DNA of 64,000 bases from Nonomuraea wenchangensis (GTDB lineage: Bacteria; Actinomycetota; Actinomycetes; Streptosporangiales; Streptosporangiaceae), in NCBI RefSeq assembly GCF_900111685.1, contig NZ_FOHX01000022.1:1-64000 (forward strand), given 5' to 3'. Shown piece by piece: positions 26,172-34,847 of the stretch (positions are counted from its first letter, which is position 1; the number at the start of each line of letters is the position of its first letter). The translations under genes were made by a program, and so were the position numbers. Under the pieces are notes generated by a model. The model saw only the letters and a program-made list of their open reading frames with translations, was not told the DNA's origin and ran no database searches.

Positions 26172-26918
26172 TCAGTCCTCCAGCCCGATCAGGGCGCCGA
26201 GGCCGCCGGTGGTGCCGCCCGTCAACCTGGTCTCGTCCACCAGGGCGCCGTCGCGCATCGAGAACATCCGGTCCGCGGTCGCCGCGATCCGCGGGTCGTG
26301 CGTGACGATGACCAGCGTCTGCCCCGACTCGTGCAGGTCCTCGAAGAGCTGAAGGACGTCCAGGGTGGCGGCGCTGTCGAGATTTCCGGTCGGTTCGTCG
26401 GCCAGGACGACCTTCGGTTCGTTGCTCAGCGCCCGGGCGACCGCGACGCGCTGCCGCTGCCCGCCGGAGAGCGCGGAGGGCAGGAACCGCGTCCGGCCGG
26501 CCAGCCCGACCCGCTCCAGCAGCTCCTCGGCGCGCCGTCTGGCGGCACGTGGCGAGCGCCCGGCCAGCAGCGCCGACAGCTCGACGTTCTCCACGGCGGT
26601 GAGCTCCTCCATCAGGTGGAACGACTGGAAGACGAAGCCGACGTCGGTCCGCCGCATCCGGGCCAGATCCTTCTCGCTGACGTCGTCGATGCGGCGGCCG
26701 TTCAGCGACACCTCTCCGGCCGAGGGCCGGTCCAGGCCCCCGAGCAGGTGTAACAGGGTGGACTTCCCGCAGCCGCTGGGGCCCATGATCGCCACCGTCT
26801 CTCCCTCGCCTATCTCGAGATCGACGCCGTCGACGGCCCGCACCAGCCCGTCACCCTTGCCGTACTCCTTGCGTAATCCGTGAGCTCGAAGCACGGGCGT
26901 GTACGCAGAGCCGCTCAT
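26172..26918 (-). CDS. ABC transporter ATP-binding protein (MacB/LolD type)
   Basis: This 248-residue ATPase has Walker A GPSGCGKST, Q-loop FVFQSFHLM, signature LSGGQRQRVAVARAL, Walker B VLADEPTGNLD and H-loop VTHDPR. The LolD/MacB subclass pairs with FtsX-type permeases, as here. It overlaps the PadR gene by ATGA and is followed 2 bp later by the permease, so the three genes form one unit. Confidence 0.95.
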   Translation of the reverse strand: MSGSAYTPVLRAHGLRKEYGKGDGLVRAVDGVDLEIGEGETVAIMGPSGCGKSTLLHLLGGLDRPSAGEVSLNGRRIDDVSEKDLARMRRTDVGFVFQSFHLMEELTAVENVELSALLAGRSPRAARRRAEELLERVGLAGRTRFLPSALSGGQRQRVAVARALSNEPKVVLADEPTGNLDSAATLDVLQLFEDLHESGQTLVIVTHDPRIAATADRMFSMRDGALVDETRLTGGTTGGLGALIGLED

Positions 26919-27442
26919 GTTCCACTCCTCCGGCGGGTCCAGTTCTTCTCACATGCCTCAAGCCAGCGCAGGTCCGCCTGCAGCCGGAGCACGATTCCCT
27001 CCAGCAGCAGCGCCGCGTCCGAGCGGTCCGGCTCGGCCATGGCGGCGCGCTGGGCGTCACGCAGCCGGCGCAGCAGCTCGCGGCGCTGCGCGTCGACGAT
27101 GGTGAGCGGGTCGGCGAGCCCGGCCGACGCCGCCGCGACCAGTTTGAGATGGAACTCGGCGAGGCCGGGTTTCGGCCAGCTCACCTCGGCGATCCACTCG
27201 GCGACTCGCTGGTGGCCGCTGGGGGTGAGCGTGTACACCTTGCGATCCGACCGGTCGGCGTCGTCGGCGGACCTCTCGGCCGCCAGCAGCCCGGCCTTCT
27301 CCAGCCTGGTCAGCGTGACGTAGACCTGGCCGGCGTTCATCGCGTCACCGAGCGGACCGAGCGCGTCACGCAGCCTCGCGCGCAGCTGGTAGCCGTGCGA
27401 GGGCTCCTTCGCCAGCATCGCCAGCAACACTTCCTGCTGCAT
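26915..27442 (-). CDS. PadR-family transcriptional regulator
   Basis: This 175-residue winged-helix protein starts MQQEVLLAMLAKEPSHGYQL and has the PadR core MNAGQVYVTLTRLEKAGLL and the wing DRKVYTLTPSGH, plus a C-terminal dimerisation helix region (PF10400-like). It is the first gene of the ABC operon and overlaps the ATPase start. A perfect 12-bp-arm palindrome 14 bp upstream is its probable operator, so the exporter is likely induced by its substrate. Confidence 0.93.
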   Translation of the reverse strand: MQQEVLLAMLAKEPSHGYQLRARLRDALGPLGDAMNAGQVYVTLTRLEKAGLLAAERSADDADRSDRKVYTLTPSGHQRVAEWIAEVSWPKPGLAEFHLKLVAAASAGLADPLTIVDAQRRELLRRLRDAQRAAMAEPDRSDAALLLEGIVLRLQADLRWLEACEKNWTRRRSGT

Positions 27443-27455
27443 GGGTCACCTCCCT

Positions 27456-27486
27456 CTAACCGTTAGCCACTATAGCTAACGGTTAG
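27456..27486. promoter_or_regulatory. long perfect palindrome, probable PadR operator
   Basis: Arms CTAACCGTTAGC (27456-27467) and GCTAACGGTTAG (27475-27486) are exact reverse complements around a 7-bp AT-rich centre (CACTATA). Each arm is itself almost palindromic (CTAAC-C-GTTAG). The site begins 14 bp upstream of the PadR start codon, overlapping where the promoter should be. Confidence 0.78.
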
Positions 27487-27690
27487 CCTGGTGGGCGGCC
27501 CGCCGTCACAGGTGACTTTCGGCGGTGAATGGCGCGCCCTTTTCGCTGCTGGGTGGCGCCGATGGCTTCACGGGATTCCGGGTGATCGGCACCGGGAGCG
27601 GATCGGCCGTTGGTGTTCTCGCTCGGCCTGGAGTCCAGACATCCCGGTGAAGCGTTCGTGGATACCACGCTGGGGCGGCAAGATGGGCCC

Positions 27691-28719
27691 ATGGTCGAGG
27701 CTGGCGGGGTGTCGGAAGAGCGATTACTGGCTGATGCGCAGAGGGGCGACCAGGCGGCGTTCGAACTGCTGGTGGAGCGGCATCGCCGGGACCTGTACGC
27801 CCACTGCTACCGAATGCTCGGCTCAGTCCAGGACGCCGAGGACGCCGTCCAGGAGTCGCTGCTCGGCGCATGGCGAGGCCTGGCCGGCTTCGAAGGCCGC
27901 AGCTCGCTGCGCACCTGGCTCTACCGCGTGGCGACCAACGTCTGCCTGCGGCTGTCCTCGCGGCGACCCCGGCGGATGCTGTCGTCCGAGCATGGCCCGG
28001 CCCGCTCCGACGTCCACGACCTCGGCGATCCGGTGACCGGTCCGATCTGGCTGGAGCCGTGGCCCGACGATCTGCCCGCTGAAGAGGAGCCCGACCCGGC
28101 GGCGGCCTACCTGCGCAGGGAGAGCGTCGAGCTGGCCTTCGTCGCCGCGCTGCAGCACCTGCCGGGCACCCAGCGCGCGGTGCTGATCCTGCGCGAGGTG
28201 CTGGGGTTCACCGCCGCGGAGGTCGCCGGGATCCTCGACACCACGCCCGCGTCGGTGAACAGCGCGATGCAGCGAGCCCGGGCGACACTGGGGCAGCGGG
28301 TGCCGCGACGCACCCAGCAGGCCGAACTGACCGCGCTGGGTCCGGGCGGACGCCGCGCGTTGGTGGACGCGTTCGTGACGGCGTGGGAACGGGCCGACGT
28401 CCCGGCGCTGATCGACCTGCTGACCGAGGACGCCCGGTTCACCATGCCACCTCTGCCCGCGTGGTTCGACGGTCGGGAGGATGTCGGCCGGTTCATGGCC
28501 GAGCGGGTGTTCGCCACGCCGTGGCGGCTGGTGCCGATCGCGGCGAACGGGCAGCCCGCGTTCGCGTGCTACCAGGACGACGGGGAGCGGTTCCGGCTGG
28601 GCGCGGTCAATGTGCTGAGCCTGCGGGACAGCCGGATCTCGTGGATTGCCGGCTTCGTCGACCCCCAGATGCTTCGCCGTTTCCCCGTTCCCGCGGAATT
28701 TTCTTGGCCGGACCGATGA
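27691..28719 (+). CDS. ECF sigma factor with SnoaL-like C-terminal domain (SigG-like)
   Basis: This 342-residue protein has region 2 (YRMLGSVQDAEDAVQESLLG), region 4 (LPGTQRAVLILREVLGFTAA with TTPASVNSAMQRAR) and a C-terminal NTF2-like domain with MPPLPAWFDG and ANGQPAFACYQ, the pattern of M. tuberculosis SigG relatives. ATG 27691 fits the usual N-terminus (LLADAQRGDQAAFELLVERH); an upstream in-frame TTG/ATG would add 27 residues. A RibD-fold reductase follows after 63 bp and may be co-transcribed. Confidence 0.88.
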   Translation: MVEAGGVSEERLLADAQRGDQAAFELLVERHRRDLYAHCYRMLGSVQDAEDAVQESLLGAWRGLAGFEGRSSLRTWLYRVATNVCLRLSSRRPRRMLSSEHGPARSDVHDLGDPVTGPIWLEPWPDDLPAEEEPDPAAAYLRRESVELAFVAALQHLPGTQRAVLILREVLGFTAAEVAGILDTTPASVNSAMQRARATLGQRVPRRTQQAELTALGPGGRRALVDAFVTAWERADVPALIDLLTEDARFTMPPLPAWFDGREDVGRFMAERVFATPWRLVPIAANGQPAFACYQDDGERFRLGAVNVLSLRDSRISWIAGFVDPQMLRRFPVPAEFSWPDR

Positions 28720-28782
28720 ATCCGGCATCGACGGTGTCTCTGATCGGGTGACAGCTCGAACACCAACCTGAGGGGCACAGCC

Positions 28783-29406
28783 ATGCGCAAACTGATCGTC
28801 TCCACCATCATGTCGCTCGACGGGTACGTCGAGGGGCCGGGCCGCAACGTGATGGCTCTGCCGATGGACGGGTTCTTCGACGAGCACAACCTTGAGCGGC
28901 AGCGGGCCGCTGACACGCTGCTGCTCGGCGCGACGACGTACATGGGGCTCAAGGGGTACTGGCCGGCGGTGGCCGAGAACCCCGCGGTGTCCCCGGCGGT
29001 GGCCAACACCCCCGACGTGGCCGACCTGCACCGTGAGACCGGTCAGCGCAACAACGAGATGCGGAAGTTCGTCGTGTCCGACTCCCTGACCGAAGACGAC
29101 ACCGCGCCGTGGACCGACACCACGACCATCGTGCGACGAGCGGACGCGCACGAGGTCGTCGCGGAACTCAAGGACCAGCCGGGCAAGGACATCCTGATGT
29201 TCGGAAGCCGGACGCTCTGGAACGACCTGCTGGTCGCCGGGCTTATCGACGAGCTGTACCTCATGGTCGGCCACGCCGTTCTCGGCGAGGGTACCCCGGC
29301 CTTCAGCACCGGCCCGGTCCCGCCGCTGCAGCTCGTGGACACCCGGCGCCGGGACGGCTCGGACAACGTGCTGCTGCATTACAAGGTGGTCAACCGCGAC
29401 GCATGA
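28783..29406 (+). CDS. dihydrofolate reductase-fold protein (RibD C-terminal domain)
   Basis: This 207-residue NADPH-dependent reductase-like protein has MSLDGYVEGPG near the N-terminus, LLLGATTYMGLKGYWP and DILMFGSRTLWNDLLVAGLI, the usual RibD_C pattern. The substrate is unknown; these proteins are not the essential folate enzyme. ATG 28783 has TGAGGGG upstream. It lies just downstream of the SigG-like sigma gene. Confidence 0.88.
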   Translation: MRKLIVSTIMSLDGYVEGPGRNVMALPMDGFFDEHNLERQRAADTLLLGATTYMGLKGYWPAVAENPAVSPAVANTPDVADLHRETGQRNNEMRKFVVSDSLTEDDTAPWTDTTTIVRRADAHEVVAELKDQPGKDILMFGSRTLWNDLLVAGLIDELYLMVGHAVLGEGTPAFSTGPVPPLQLVDTRRRDGSDNVLLHYKVVNRDA

Positions 29407-29676
29407 CGTCGACGAAGTGCGCATGAATGAGATTTCGGCAGGCGCAGTGTTCGTCCCTGGTCGTCCCGGAGAGCTGTTCCGGTGGTTGCCGTTCGAACTG
29501 GCAGATGCACTGCGGTGGTCTGTTCGACGGTTATATCTCGATCAAGGCACCGGACACGGTCCACAGCTTCGGCCTGGCGGGGGCAAGGCCAGGGCATTGA
29601 CGGGTACGACCGGCGCCGGCCATCGTGCCAGCTCGGAAGACATCTCGCTCTATTCAGGGTTCTGTCGGTTTTCCAG
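29407..29676. other. intergenic stretch, no gene recognised
   Basis: The 270 bp between two convergent genes show no reading frame with convincing coding character on either strand. A short plus-strand stretch near 29500-29580 can be read as a protein-like sequence containing GGLFDGYISIKAPDTVHSFG, but it has no start and stops soon after. It may be a remnant. No terminator hairpin was identified by eye. Confidence 0.4.
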
Positions 29677-30066
29677 CTATCGATCCAGATCGAACCATTG
29701 TCGAGTGGATGGCATCACCAACAGCATCAGAACGACGATCGGAATGGATATCCCTCCTACGACACTCCGATCACTCTCCAGGAATGCGACCACGGCAGGT
29801 GGTGCCAGACTGACAGATTCGAAGGCGACAGTAGAGCGCCACACCCATTTTCTTCTCGTCTGCCATTTGACCGCAAGAGCGATGGCGATCACACCCACAA
29901 CAAACCCCACAATAGGGATGATAATTAAAAGCCAGGAAGTCCCAGCAGCTGTTCCGGGCCCCAATGTCGCAATCATGCCGATGAGCGCGAGAAAGAGGCC
30001 GCCGAGAATGGCCAGGGCTCCCTGTGCAATCAGTAGCGTTCGCGCAATTCGCGCAGGCATTTGCAT
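29677..30066 (-). CDS. hypothetical four-helix membrane protein
   Basis: This 129-residue protein has four hydrophobic segments: LLIAQGALAILGGLFLALIG, WLLIIIPIVGFVVGVIAIAL, a weaker third (LAPPAVVAFLE) and VVGGISIPIVVLMLLVMP. Its base composition is clearly more AT-rich than the surrounding genes, which suggests recent acquisition or an orphan gene. ATG 30066 or the ATG two codons on (30060) could be the start. Family not recognised. Confidence 0.65.
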   Translation of the reverse strand: MQMPARIARTLLIAQGALAILGGLFLALIGMIATLGPGTAAGTSWLLIIIPIVGFVVGVIAIALAVKWQTRRKWVWRSTVAFESVSLAPPAVVAFLESDRSVVGGISIPIVVLMLLVMPSTRQWFDLDR

Positions 30067-30220
30067 GAATAGACTTCCGAATCTGTGTCTGGTTGAGCCT
30101 GCCGGTCAACATTATTGCTGCGAGGCCATGCCGGGCGGACTGCCAACTTGGGATTAGGCTGTGCCGGCGTCACCGCTAGACACAGCCACATCTCAAGTTG
30201 TCATGGTTCGACCCTAGTAG

Positions 30221-30250
30221 GGGGGCGACCGGAATACGGCAGAAAGACAC
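30221..30250 (+). repeat. imperfect direct repeat, copy 1
   Basis: The stretch beginning GGGGGCGACCGGAATACGGC resembles the stretch at 30760 (GGGGGTCGGCCAGGATACGG). Copy 1 lies 46 bp before the Tn3-type transposase remnant and copy 2 about 230 bp after it. Runs of five or six G followed by conserved sequence are typical of Tn3-family terminal repeats, but those are inverted and these are direct, so the meaning is unclear. Confidence 0.35.
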
Positions 30251-30295
30251 CGCAGAGTCTGACAGTCGTGTTGATGGCGGTCTTGAGGGTTGTTG

Positions 30296-30535
30296 GTGAC
30301 CTCGGTCGATCGAACTGCGTACCCAAGGTCCGCCAGGGTGGTGTCAGCGCGGGAGCCGGCGGAGGCGTTCACGCCGACCGAGGCCGAGATCGAGTGGGCG
30401 CGCGGCTGTACCCAGGATGAGCATCATCTGCTGGAGCTGGTCGTGTGGCTGAAGTCCTACTAGCGACTCGGCTGCTTTCCGCAGGTCGAGGCTGTCCCCG
30501 GCGGTGGTGGTCGGTCATGTTCGCAGCGCGGGCGG
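30296..30535 (+). pseudogene. Tn3-family transposase (DUF4158) N-terminal remnant
   Basis: From GTG 30296 the frame reads VTSVDRTAYPRSARVV, then AEAFTPTEAEIEWARGCTQD and LLELVVWLKSY. A TAG follows at 30461-30463, then RLGCFPQVEAVPGG, and a frame change leads to VVVGHVRSA. This is the N-terminal DUF4158 pattern of Tn3-like transposases (WLK-x-YQRLGYFP), with CAG mutated to TAG. The catalytic domain is absent, so this is a decayed fragment. Confidence 0.65.
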
Positions 30536-30915
30536 GCGCCCAGGGCGCGGGGCGCGAGCTTGGGGGCGTCGTCGCGGCGGACGACGGCCCGCTCCGACGC
30601 CGCAACGTCGGCGGCGTGGATCGTGGTGAACGCCTCGGGTGCCGCTCGGTGCTGCCGCCCCCCATCGCCCTCGCGATATCAGAAGCCCTGATGGGAGGGC
30701 GGCGTCGGCGCGTTGATCGGGCCCGAAGTCCCGTGGCCACGCTCAGGCCAAGTCCGTTCGGGGGTCGGCCAGGATACGGCGGAAACCGGCAACCAGTGAT
30801 CTTGAGTCGAACTTGCCGCAGGTGGGGTGCTGGGGCGGATCGGCCCCGGCTGCCCGACCAGGGACAGCGATGCGCGAACGCAGCCGGAGGCCCGATCTAC
30901 GTTCGCACTGGTCGG
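30536..30915. other. non-coding stretch with a second repeat copy
   Basis: About 380 bp of GC-rich sequence have no convincing gene. Open frames exist on both strands but are Arg/Pro-rich, as expected from frame shadows. The stretch contains the second imperfect repeat copy at 30760-30790. It is probably residual DNA from the decayed Tn3-like element. Confidence 0.4.
30760..30790 (+). repeat. imperfect direct repeat, copy 2
   Basis: GGGGGTCGGCCAGGATACGG followed by CGGAAACC is the partner of the stretch at 30221-30250. The best shared core is ATACGGC-RGAAA. It is in the same orientation as copy 1. Confidence 0.35.
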
Positions 30916-31497
30916 TCAACGTCTCACCTGATAGCGCAGGTGAAGCACCCGGTTGCCCTGGATCACCACGTCAGGGTCCTCCAGCAGGTGCTGCGCGTGG
31001 ACCGAACCGAAGTAGCGCTTGCCGGAGCCGAACACGACGGGTACGACGTCCATGCGCACCTCGTCGATCAGGCCCGCGGCAAGCATCTGGCCGCCCACGT
31101 CGCCGGCGGCGACCTCGATCATGCGGTCACCCGCGAGCTCCTGCGCCTTGGCCATGGCCGCCTCGACGCCGTCGACGAAGTGAAACGGCGCCTCGGAGTC
31201 CCAGCCCTCGGGCTGCGGCCGGTGCGTCACGACGACCACGTGGTCGATGCCGCTCGGAGGCTTTCCGTCCCAGCCGTCCGTCAGGTCGAAGACGTGGCGG
31301 CCGACGATCGTGACTCCGATCTGGTCCCAGTACGGCCGGGTGTAGTCGTAGGAGGTCTGCGACACCTTCAGCTCGCCGCTCTCGTCCAAGGGGACGTCAC
31401 CGCTGGACAGCCAGTCGAACAGCGGTCCGGGCTGGTCATTGTCGTCCGCGACGAAGCCGTCCACGGACACCGAGCTGTACATGACCACCTTGCCCAC
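30916..31497 (-). CDS. dihydrofolate reductase-fold protein (RibD C-terminal domain)
   Basis: This 193-residue protein starts MGKVVMYSSVSVDGFVADDN and contains VTIVGRHVFDLTDGWDG, IEVAAGDVGGQMLAAGLIDE and VFGSGKRYFG, the RibD_C reductase pattern. It is a different subgroup from the protein at 28783. It is preceded on the minus strand by an AraC regulator (31563-32402), which could control it. Confidence 0.88.
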   Translation of the reverse strand: MGKVVMYSSVSVDGFVADDNDQPGPLFDWLSSGDVPLDESGELKVSQTSYDYTRPYWDQIGVTIVGRHVFDLTDGWDGKPPSGIDHVVVVTHRPQPEGWDSEAPFHFVDGVEAAMAKAQELAGDRMIEVAAGDVGGQMLAAGLIDEVRMDVVPVVFGSGKRYFGSVHAQHLLEDPDVVIQGNRVLHLRYQVRR

Positions 31498-31562
31498 GGG
31501 GCTCTCCTCTGCTTAGGGGTGCCCCAAATTAGCGTGTCGTGAGCTGTCGCTCTTGTAAGAAA

Positions 31563-32402
31563 TCAATCGGCCGGCAGCGGCCAGCCGTCCAGCACGTGGC
31601 CGGGATGTTCGCGCAGGAACCGCCGCCGGACTTCGACGTACCGGGTCGGCGTGAGCCCGGTGAACGCCCGGAACTCGTGGCCGAAGTGGGCCTGGTCGAA
31701 GTAGCCCGCGCCACCGGCGAGGTCGCCCCAGTCGATCGGTCCGGCGGGGTTGATCGCGAACACGGTGGCGGCGAAGCGGTAGGTGCGGGCCAGCCGCTTC
31801 GGCGTGACGCCGATGAGCTCCTTGAACCGCTGCGCCAGATGAGTGCTGCTGACACCGGCTGCCACGCTCAGGTCGCCGATCGCCACCGCCCCGCTGGTCG
31901 CCGCGATGACGCTGCTCGTATGGCGGACCAGCCCCAGGCCGGCGGTCTCGCACAGCCGTCGCATGAGCTCCTCCTCGAGCAGCGTCAGCATCTCGTGCGG
32001 TCCGTCCGCCGTGGCCAGCCGGTCTCGCAGCTCAGCGACGGCGGGCCGGCCCCAAACCTGCTCTATCGTCACCGGCCGGTCACACAGCTCGGCCGCGGGC
32101 ATCGGCAGGAACGGCGCCAGCCCCCACGGCTTGACGTGCGCTCCGACGGACCGGGTCCCCGGCGGATAGCCGAATTCGAAGGCGCGGGTGGGCATGGTGA
32201 CCACGCAGCCGTCGGCGTACTCGGCCGTCTCGATGTCGGTGCCGGCGCGGATGCGGAACGGCGCCCCGAGGTTGACGATGAGCAACGCCGACGGCCCCGG
32301 CGGCAGTGTCAGCCGGGCGTACGGCGGCGTACCCTCCAGGTAGTAAAGGTCGTCGATCAGCCCGTCCAGCGGCGGTCGCGGCACTCTGGACACGTACTCC
32401 AC
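31563..32402 (-). CDS. AraC-family transcriptional regulator
   Basis: This 279-residue protein has an N-terminal DUF6597-type sensing domain (LDGLIDDLYYLEGTPPYARL, then GAHVKPWGLAPFLPMPAAEL) and a C-terminal double helix-turn-helix (VAAGVSSTHLAQRFKELIGV, then AGYFDQAHFGHEFRAFTGLT). GTG 32402 gives the usual N-terminus EYVSRVPRPPL; the frame is open further upstream without a good start. It reads toward the RibD-fold reductase gene 66 bp downstream. Confidence 0.88.
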   Translation of the reverse strand: MEYVSRVPRPPLDGLIDDLYYLEGTPPYARLTLPPGPSALLIVNLGAPFRIRAGTDIETAEYADGCVVTMPTRAFEFGYPPGTRSVGAHVKPWGLAPFLPMPAAELCDRPVTIEQVWGRPAVAELRDRLATADGPHEMLTLLEEELMRRLCETAGLGLVRHTSSVIAATSGAVAIGDLSVAAGVSSTHLAQRFKELIGVTPKRLARTYRFAATVFAINPAGPIDWGDLAGGAGYFDQAHFGHEFRAFTGLTPTRYVEVRRRFLREHPGHVLDGWPLPAD

Positions 32403-32734
32403 GCGGACAGTATCGCCGACGCCCCGACGGGATGGTCCAGCCGCGCTGCCGCCGGAAAAGCGGCCGACCGCACCTGGACGCACATCTGCGACTCGGCGCG
32501 CCACCCTCCTACCAGGCGGGGTCGCATCGACCGCATCTTCGGTCACCTCGACCGCCTGAGGATGGAGAGCGGCGCCAGCGCCGAGCGCAGCACCTTCGGC
32601 TACGGAATGGGTGGGGCTTGGGTTCATACGTCCGCTGGGAGATGGATCCAAGTCCCCGACGTGAAGCGCTGGACGACGTCGAACCAGGTCAGGAAACGTG
32701 AACATCCTTATCTGCAACGCTGGGCCTCGCGGCC
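32403..32734. other. intergenic stretch, no gene recognised
   Basis: About 330 bp lie between the divergent AraC gene and the hypothetical gene starting near 32735. Overlapping open frames are Arg-rich and lack start signals. It probably contains both promoters. No clear palindrome was found by eye. Confidence 0.4.
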
Positions 32735-33286
32735 TTGCGGCGAAAAGGCGAAGATCAAGACTTATTCCAGGTGCCTACCGCTATCGACGAGAACGGTAGA
32801 ATCGGGCAGTTTCACCTCGATCGGGATGGCAGGAATATGGCGGTCAGCGTTAAAAGCTATCTGCGACAGCGGGACGGTAACTTCATCAGGGTGGAAGATT
32901 GCGTGGTTCCCTATGGAGACTCCCGCTACATAGAAGGGGCCATCGAGCTGGTTGTCGATGAAGTTCTGATCATCGGGCTGGAGGAGTGGGACCTTGTCGA
33001 TCAGCTCTGGGCCTACATCGCAACTATGGTCAAGACACTCTCGGAGTCCGACAGATGCTCTACTTCTTTCCCTGATCAGTCGATCCAGCTCACTTTTCAA
33101 CGTCAGGGGGCAAGAATTCTTGTATCATGCGAGGTCGGGGAAGTCACGCGAAGTGCCAGTGCGCGATCCCCCGAATTCATCGCTGCACTGAGAGGCGCAG
33201 GTCAGCTCTTCTTCAGAAAGATGGCAGAGCTCTACCCTGCTCACGCCGACGCGTATCGGCAAATGATGAAAGATTTGGGCTCTTGA
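32735..33286 (+). CDS. hypothetical protein, less GC-rich orphan
   Basis: This protein of up to 183 residues has coding character and normal amino-acid composition in clearly less GC-rich DNA. The frame is open from 32705. TTG 32735 is the first possible start, and ATG 32837 (MAVSVKSYLRQRDGNFIRVE) may be the true one. A rare TTA Leu codon occurs at about 32759. The middle is acidic and hydrophobic (AIELVVDEVLIIGLEEWDLV) and no membrane helix is certain. It is not recognised; the composition suggests transfer. Confidence 0.55.
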   Translation: MRRKGEDQDLFQVPTAIDENGRIGQFHLDRDGRNMAVSVKSYLRQRDGNFIRVEDCVVPYGDSRYIEGAIELVVDEVLIIGLEEWDLVDQLWAYIATMVKTLSESDRCSTSFPDQSIQLTFQRQGARILVSCEVGEVTRSASARSPEFIAALRGAGQLFFRKMAELYPAHADAYRQMMKDLGS

Positions 33287-33443
33287 GTTGGAGAGGATTG
33301 AAGCCGGGGGTTACGGCAGCTTGAGGCCGAGGCCGGCCTTTGGAGTGCTCCCGGACCGGCGCAATCGGGGCCGGCTCCCGGCACGATGCGCGCTGCGGGC
33401 GCGGACACCGCGCCATCCACCTCTGACGATTCCCCGCCGCTCA

Positions 33444-34847
33444 TCAGCGGAAGTCACGTCCTTGCAGGAAGGGCAGTACGGCGCCGCCGGCGACGCCCAG
33501 GGCGAGCGAGAGGGTGCCGGCGACGTACGCCACCCCGGCGGGCCAGGAACGCCACCCGATGCGAGGGGACAGGGGTGCGGGCCGGAAGAGCGGGGTGAGC
33601 CAGCGCAGGTAGTAGAAGAGGGAGGCGACCGTGTTGACGACGGCGAGCACGGCGAGCCAGGCGTAGCCGCCGTCCATCGCGGCGCTGAAGACCCCCAGTT
33701 TGCCGAGGAAGACGCCGGTGGGCGGGGTGCCGACCAGGCCGAGCAGGCAGACGACCAGGACGGCGGCCAGGCCGGGACGGTGGCGGGCGAGCCCGCGGTA
33801 GTCGGCGATGGCGCGGGCGCGGGGGAGTGCGGCCACCACGGCGAACGCGCCCAGGTTGGTCAGGGCGTACGCGGCCAGATAGAACAGCAGGGCCGGCCGG
33901 GCCAGGTCGCTGCGGGTGGCGACGGCGACGGCCATGAGCAGGTAGCCGACCTGGCTGATGGCGGAGTAGGCGAGCAGGCGCTTGACGGAGGTCTGGAAGA
34001 ACGCCGCCAGGTTGCCCAGCGTCATGGAGGCGGCGGCGAGTACGGCGACCAGCAGCGGCCAGTCGACGCCGGACGGCAGGGCCTGGTGCAGGAACCGGTG
34101 GGCGGCGATCAGCGCGCCGATCTTGGGCAGGGTGGTGACGTAGGCGGCGATCGGCGCCGTGGCACCGTCGGCGACGTCGGGCACCCAGAAGTGCGCCGGC
34201 ACGCCGCCGGCCTTGAACAGCAGCCCGGCCAGCACCGCGACGAGCCCGGCGGCGACCAGGGCGTGCGGGGCGGCGGGCAGACCCGTGCGCAGGACGGCGT
34301 ACAGGGTGGCGTGCCCCGCACCGTAGAGCGCGGCCACCCCGGCCAGCATGACGGTGCCCAGCAGCGCCCCCATCAGGTAGTACTTCAGGGCGGCCTCGGT
34401 GCCGGCGTCGTCCTTGGCGAAGCCGGCGAGGGCGTAGGCGGGGACGCTGGCCAGCAGGTAGCCGGCGAAGAGCATCAGCAGGTCGGCGGCGCCGATCATG
34501 GCGAGGGCGCCGGCGCCGGTCAGGAGCAGCAGCACGTAGTACTCGGCCTCGCGCCTGTCCCGGCGCATCCTGGCCGCGGACATGCCGCAGACCAGCAGCA
34601 AGGAGAGGAGGACGATCAACCGCCCCGCATGGGTGGCCGTGTCGACGGCGAACGTGCCCGAGAACACGGTCCGCGCCCGCCCGGAAGCGCCGGCGGTCGC
34701 GCCGACGCCGGTCACGCAGGCCGCGGCGGCCAGGGCCGCGACGATCCACTGGCGGCGGCGGGGCAGCCAGGAGCCGGTGAGCAGCCCGGCGACGGCCGCG
34801 GCGAGGAGCGCGAGTTCGGGGACGAGGGCGAGCAGGTCCTCCTTCAC
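33444..34847 (-). CDS. nuoN: NADH-quinone oxidoreductase subunit N-like antiporter subunit
   Basis: This 467-residue, about 14-helix member of the NuoL/M/N (Mrp antiporter-like) family has the channel lysine region LLFKAGGVPAHFWVPDVADG and later TSVKRLLAYSAISQVGYLLM and GTPPTGVFLGKLGVF. GTG 34847 overlaps the nuoM stop (GTGA). It is the last gene of the nuoA-H-J-K-L-M-N operon, whose products should form a proton-pumping membrane arm. Confidence 0.92.
   Translation of the reverse strand: MKEDLLALVPELALLAAAVAGLLTGSWLPRRRQWIVAALAAAACVTGVGATAGASGRARTVFSGTFAVDTATHAGRLIVLLSLLLVCGMSAARMRRDRREAEYYVLLLLTGAGALAMIGAADLLMLFAGYLLASVPAYALAGFAKDDAGTEAALKYYLMGALLGTVMLAGVAALYGAGHATLYAVLRTGLPAAPHALVAAGLVAVLAGLLFKAGGVPAHFWVPDVADGATAPIAAYVTTLPKIGALIAAHRFLHQALPSGVDWPLLVAVLAAASMTLGNLAAFFQTSVKRLLAYSAISQVGYLLMAVAVATRSDLARPALLFYLAAYALTNLGAFAVVAALPRARAIADYRGLARHRPGLAAVLVVCLLGLVGTPPTGVFLGKLGVFSAAMDGGYAWLAVLAVVNTVASLFYYLRWLTPLFRPAPLSPRIGWRSWPAGVAYVAGTLSLALGVAGGAVLPFLQGRDFR

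Noticed and set aside
29500..29590. Short protein-like plus-strand stretch containing GGLFDGYISIKAPDTVHSFG
   Set aside because: No start, quick stop and no family match; kept only as a note in the intergenic entry.
31503..31520. Small hairpin-like GGGGTGCCCC between the reductase and AraC genes
   Set aside because: The stem is too short to call a terminator, and both genes run in the same direction across it.
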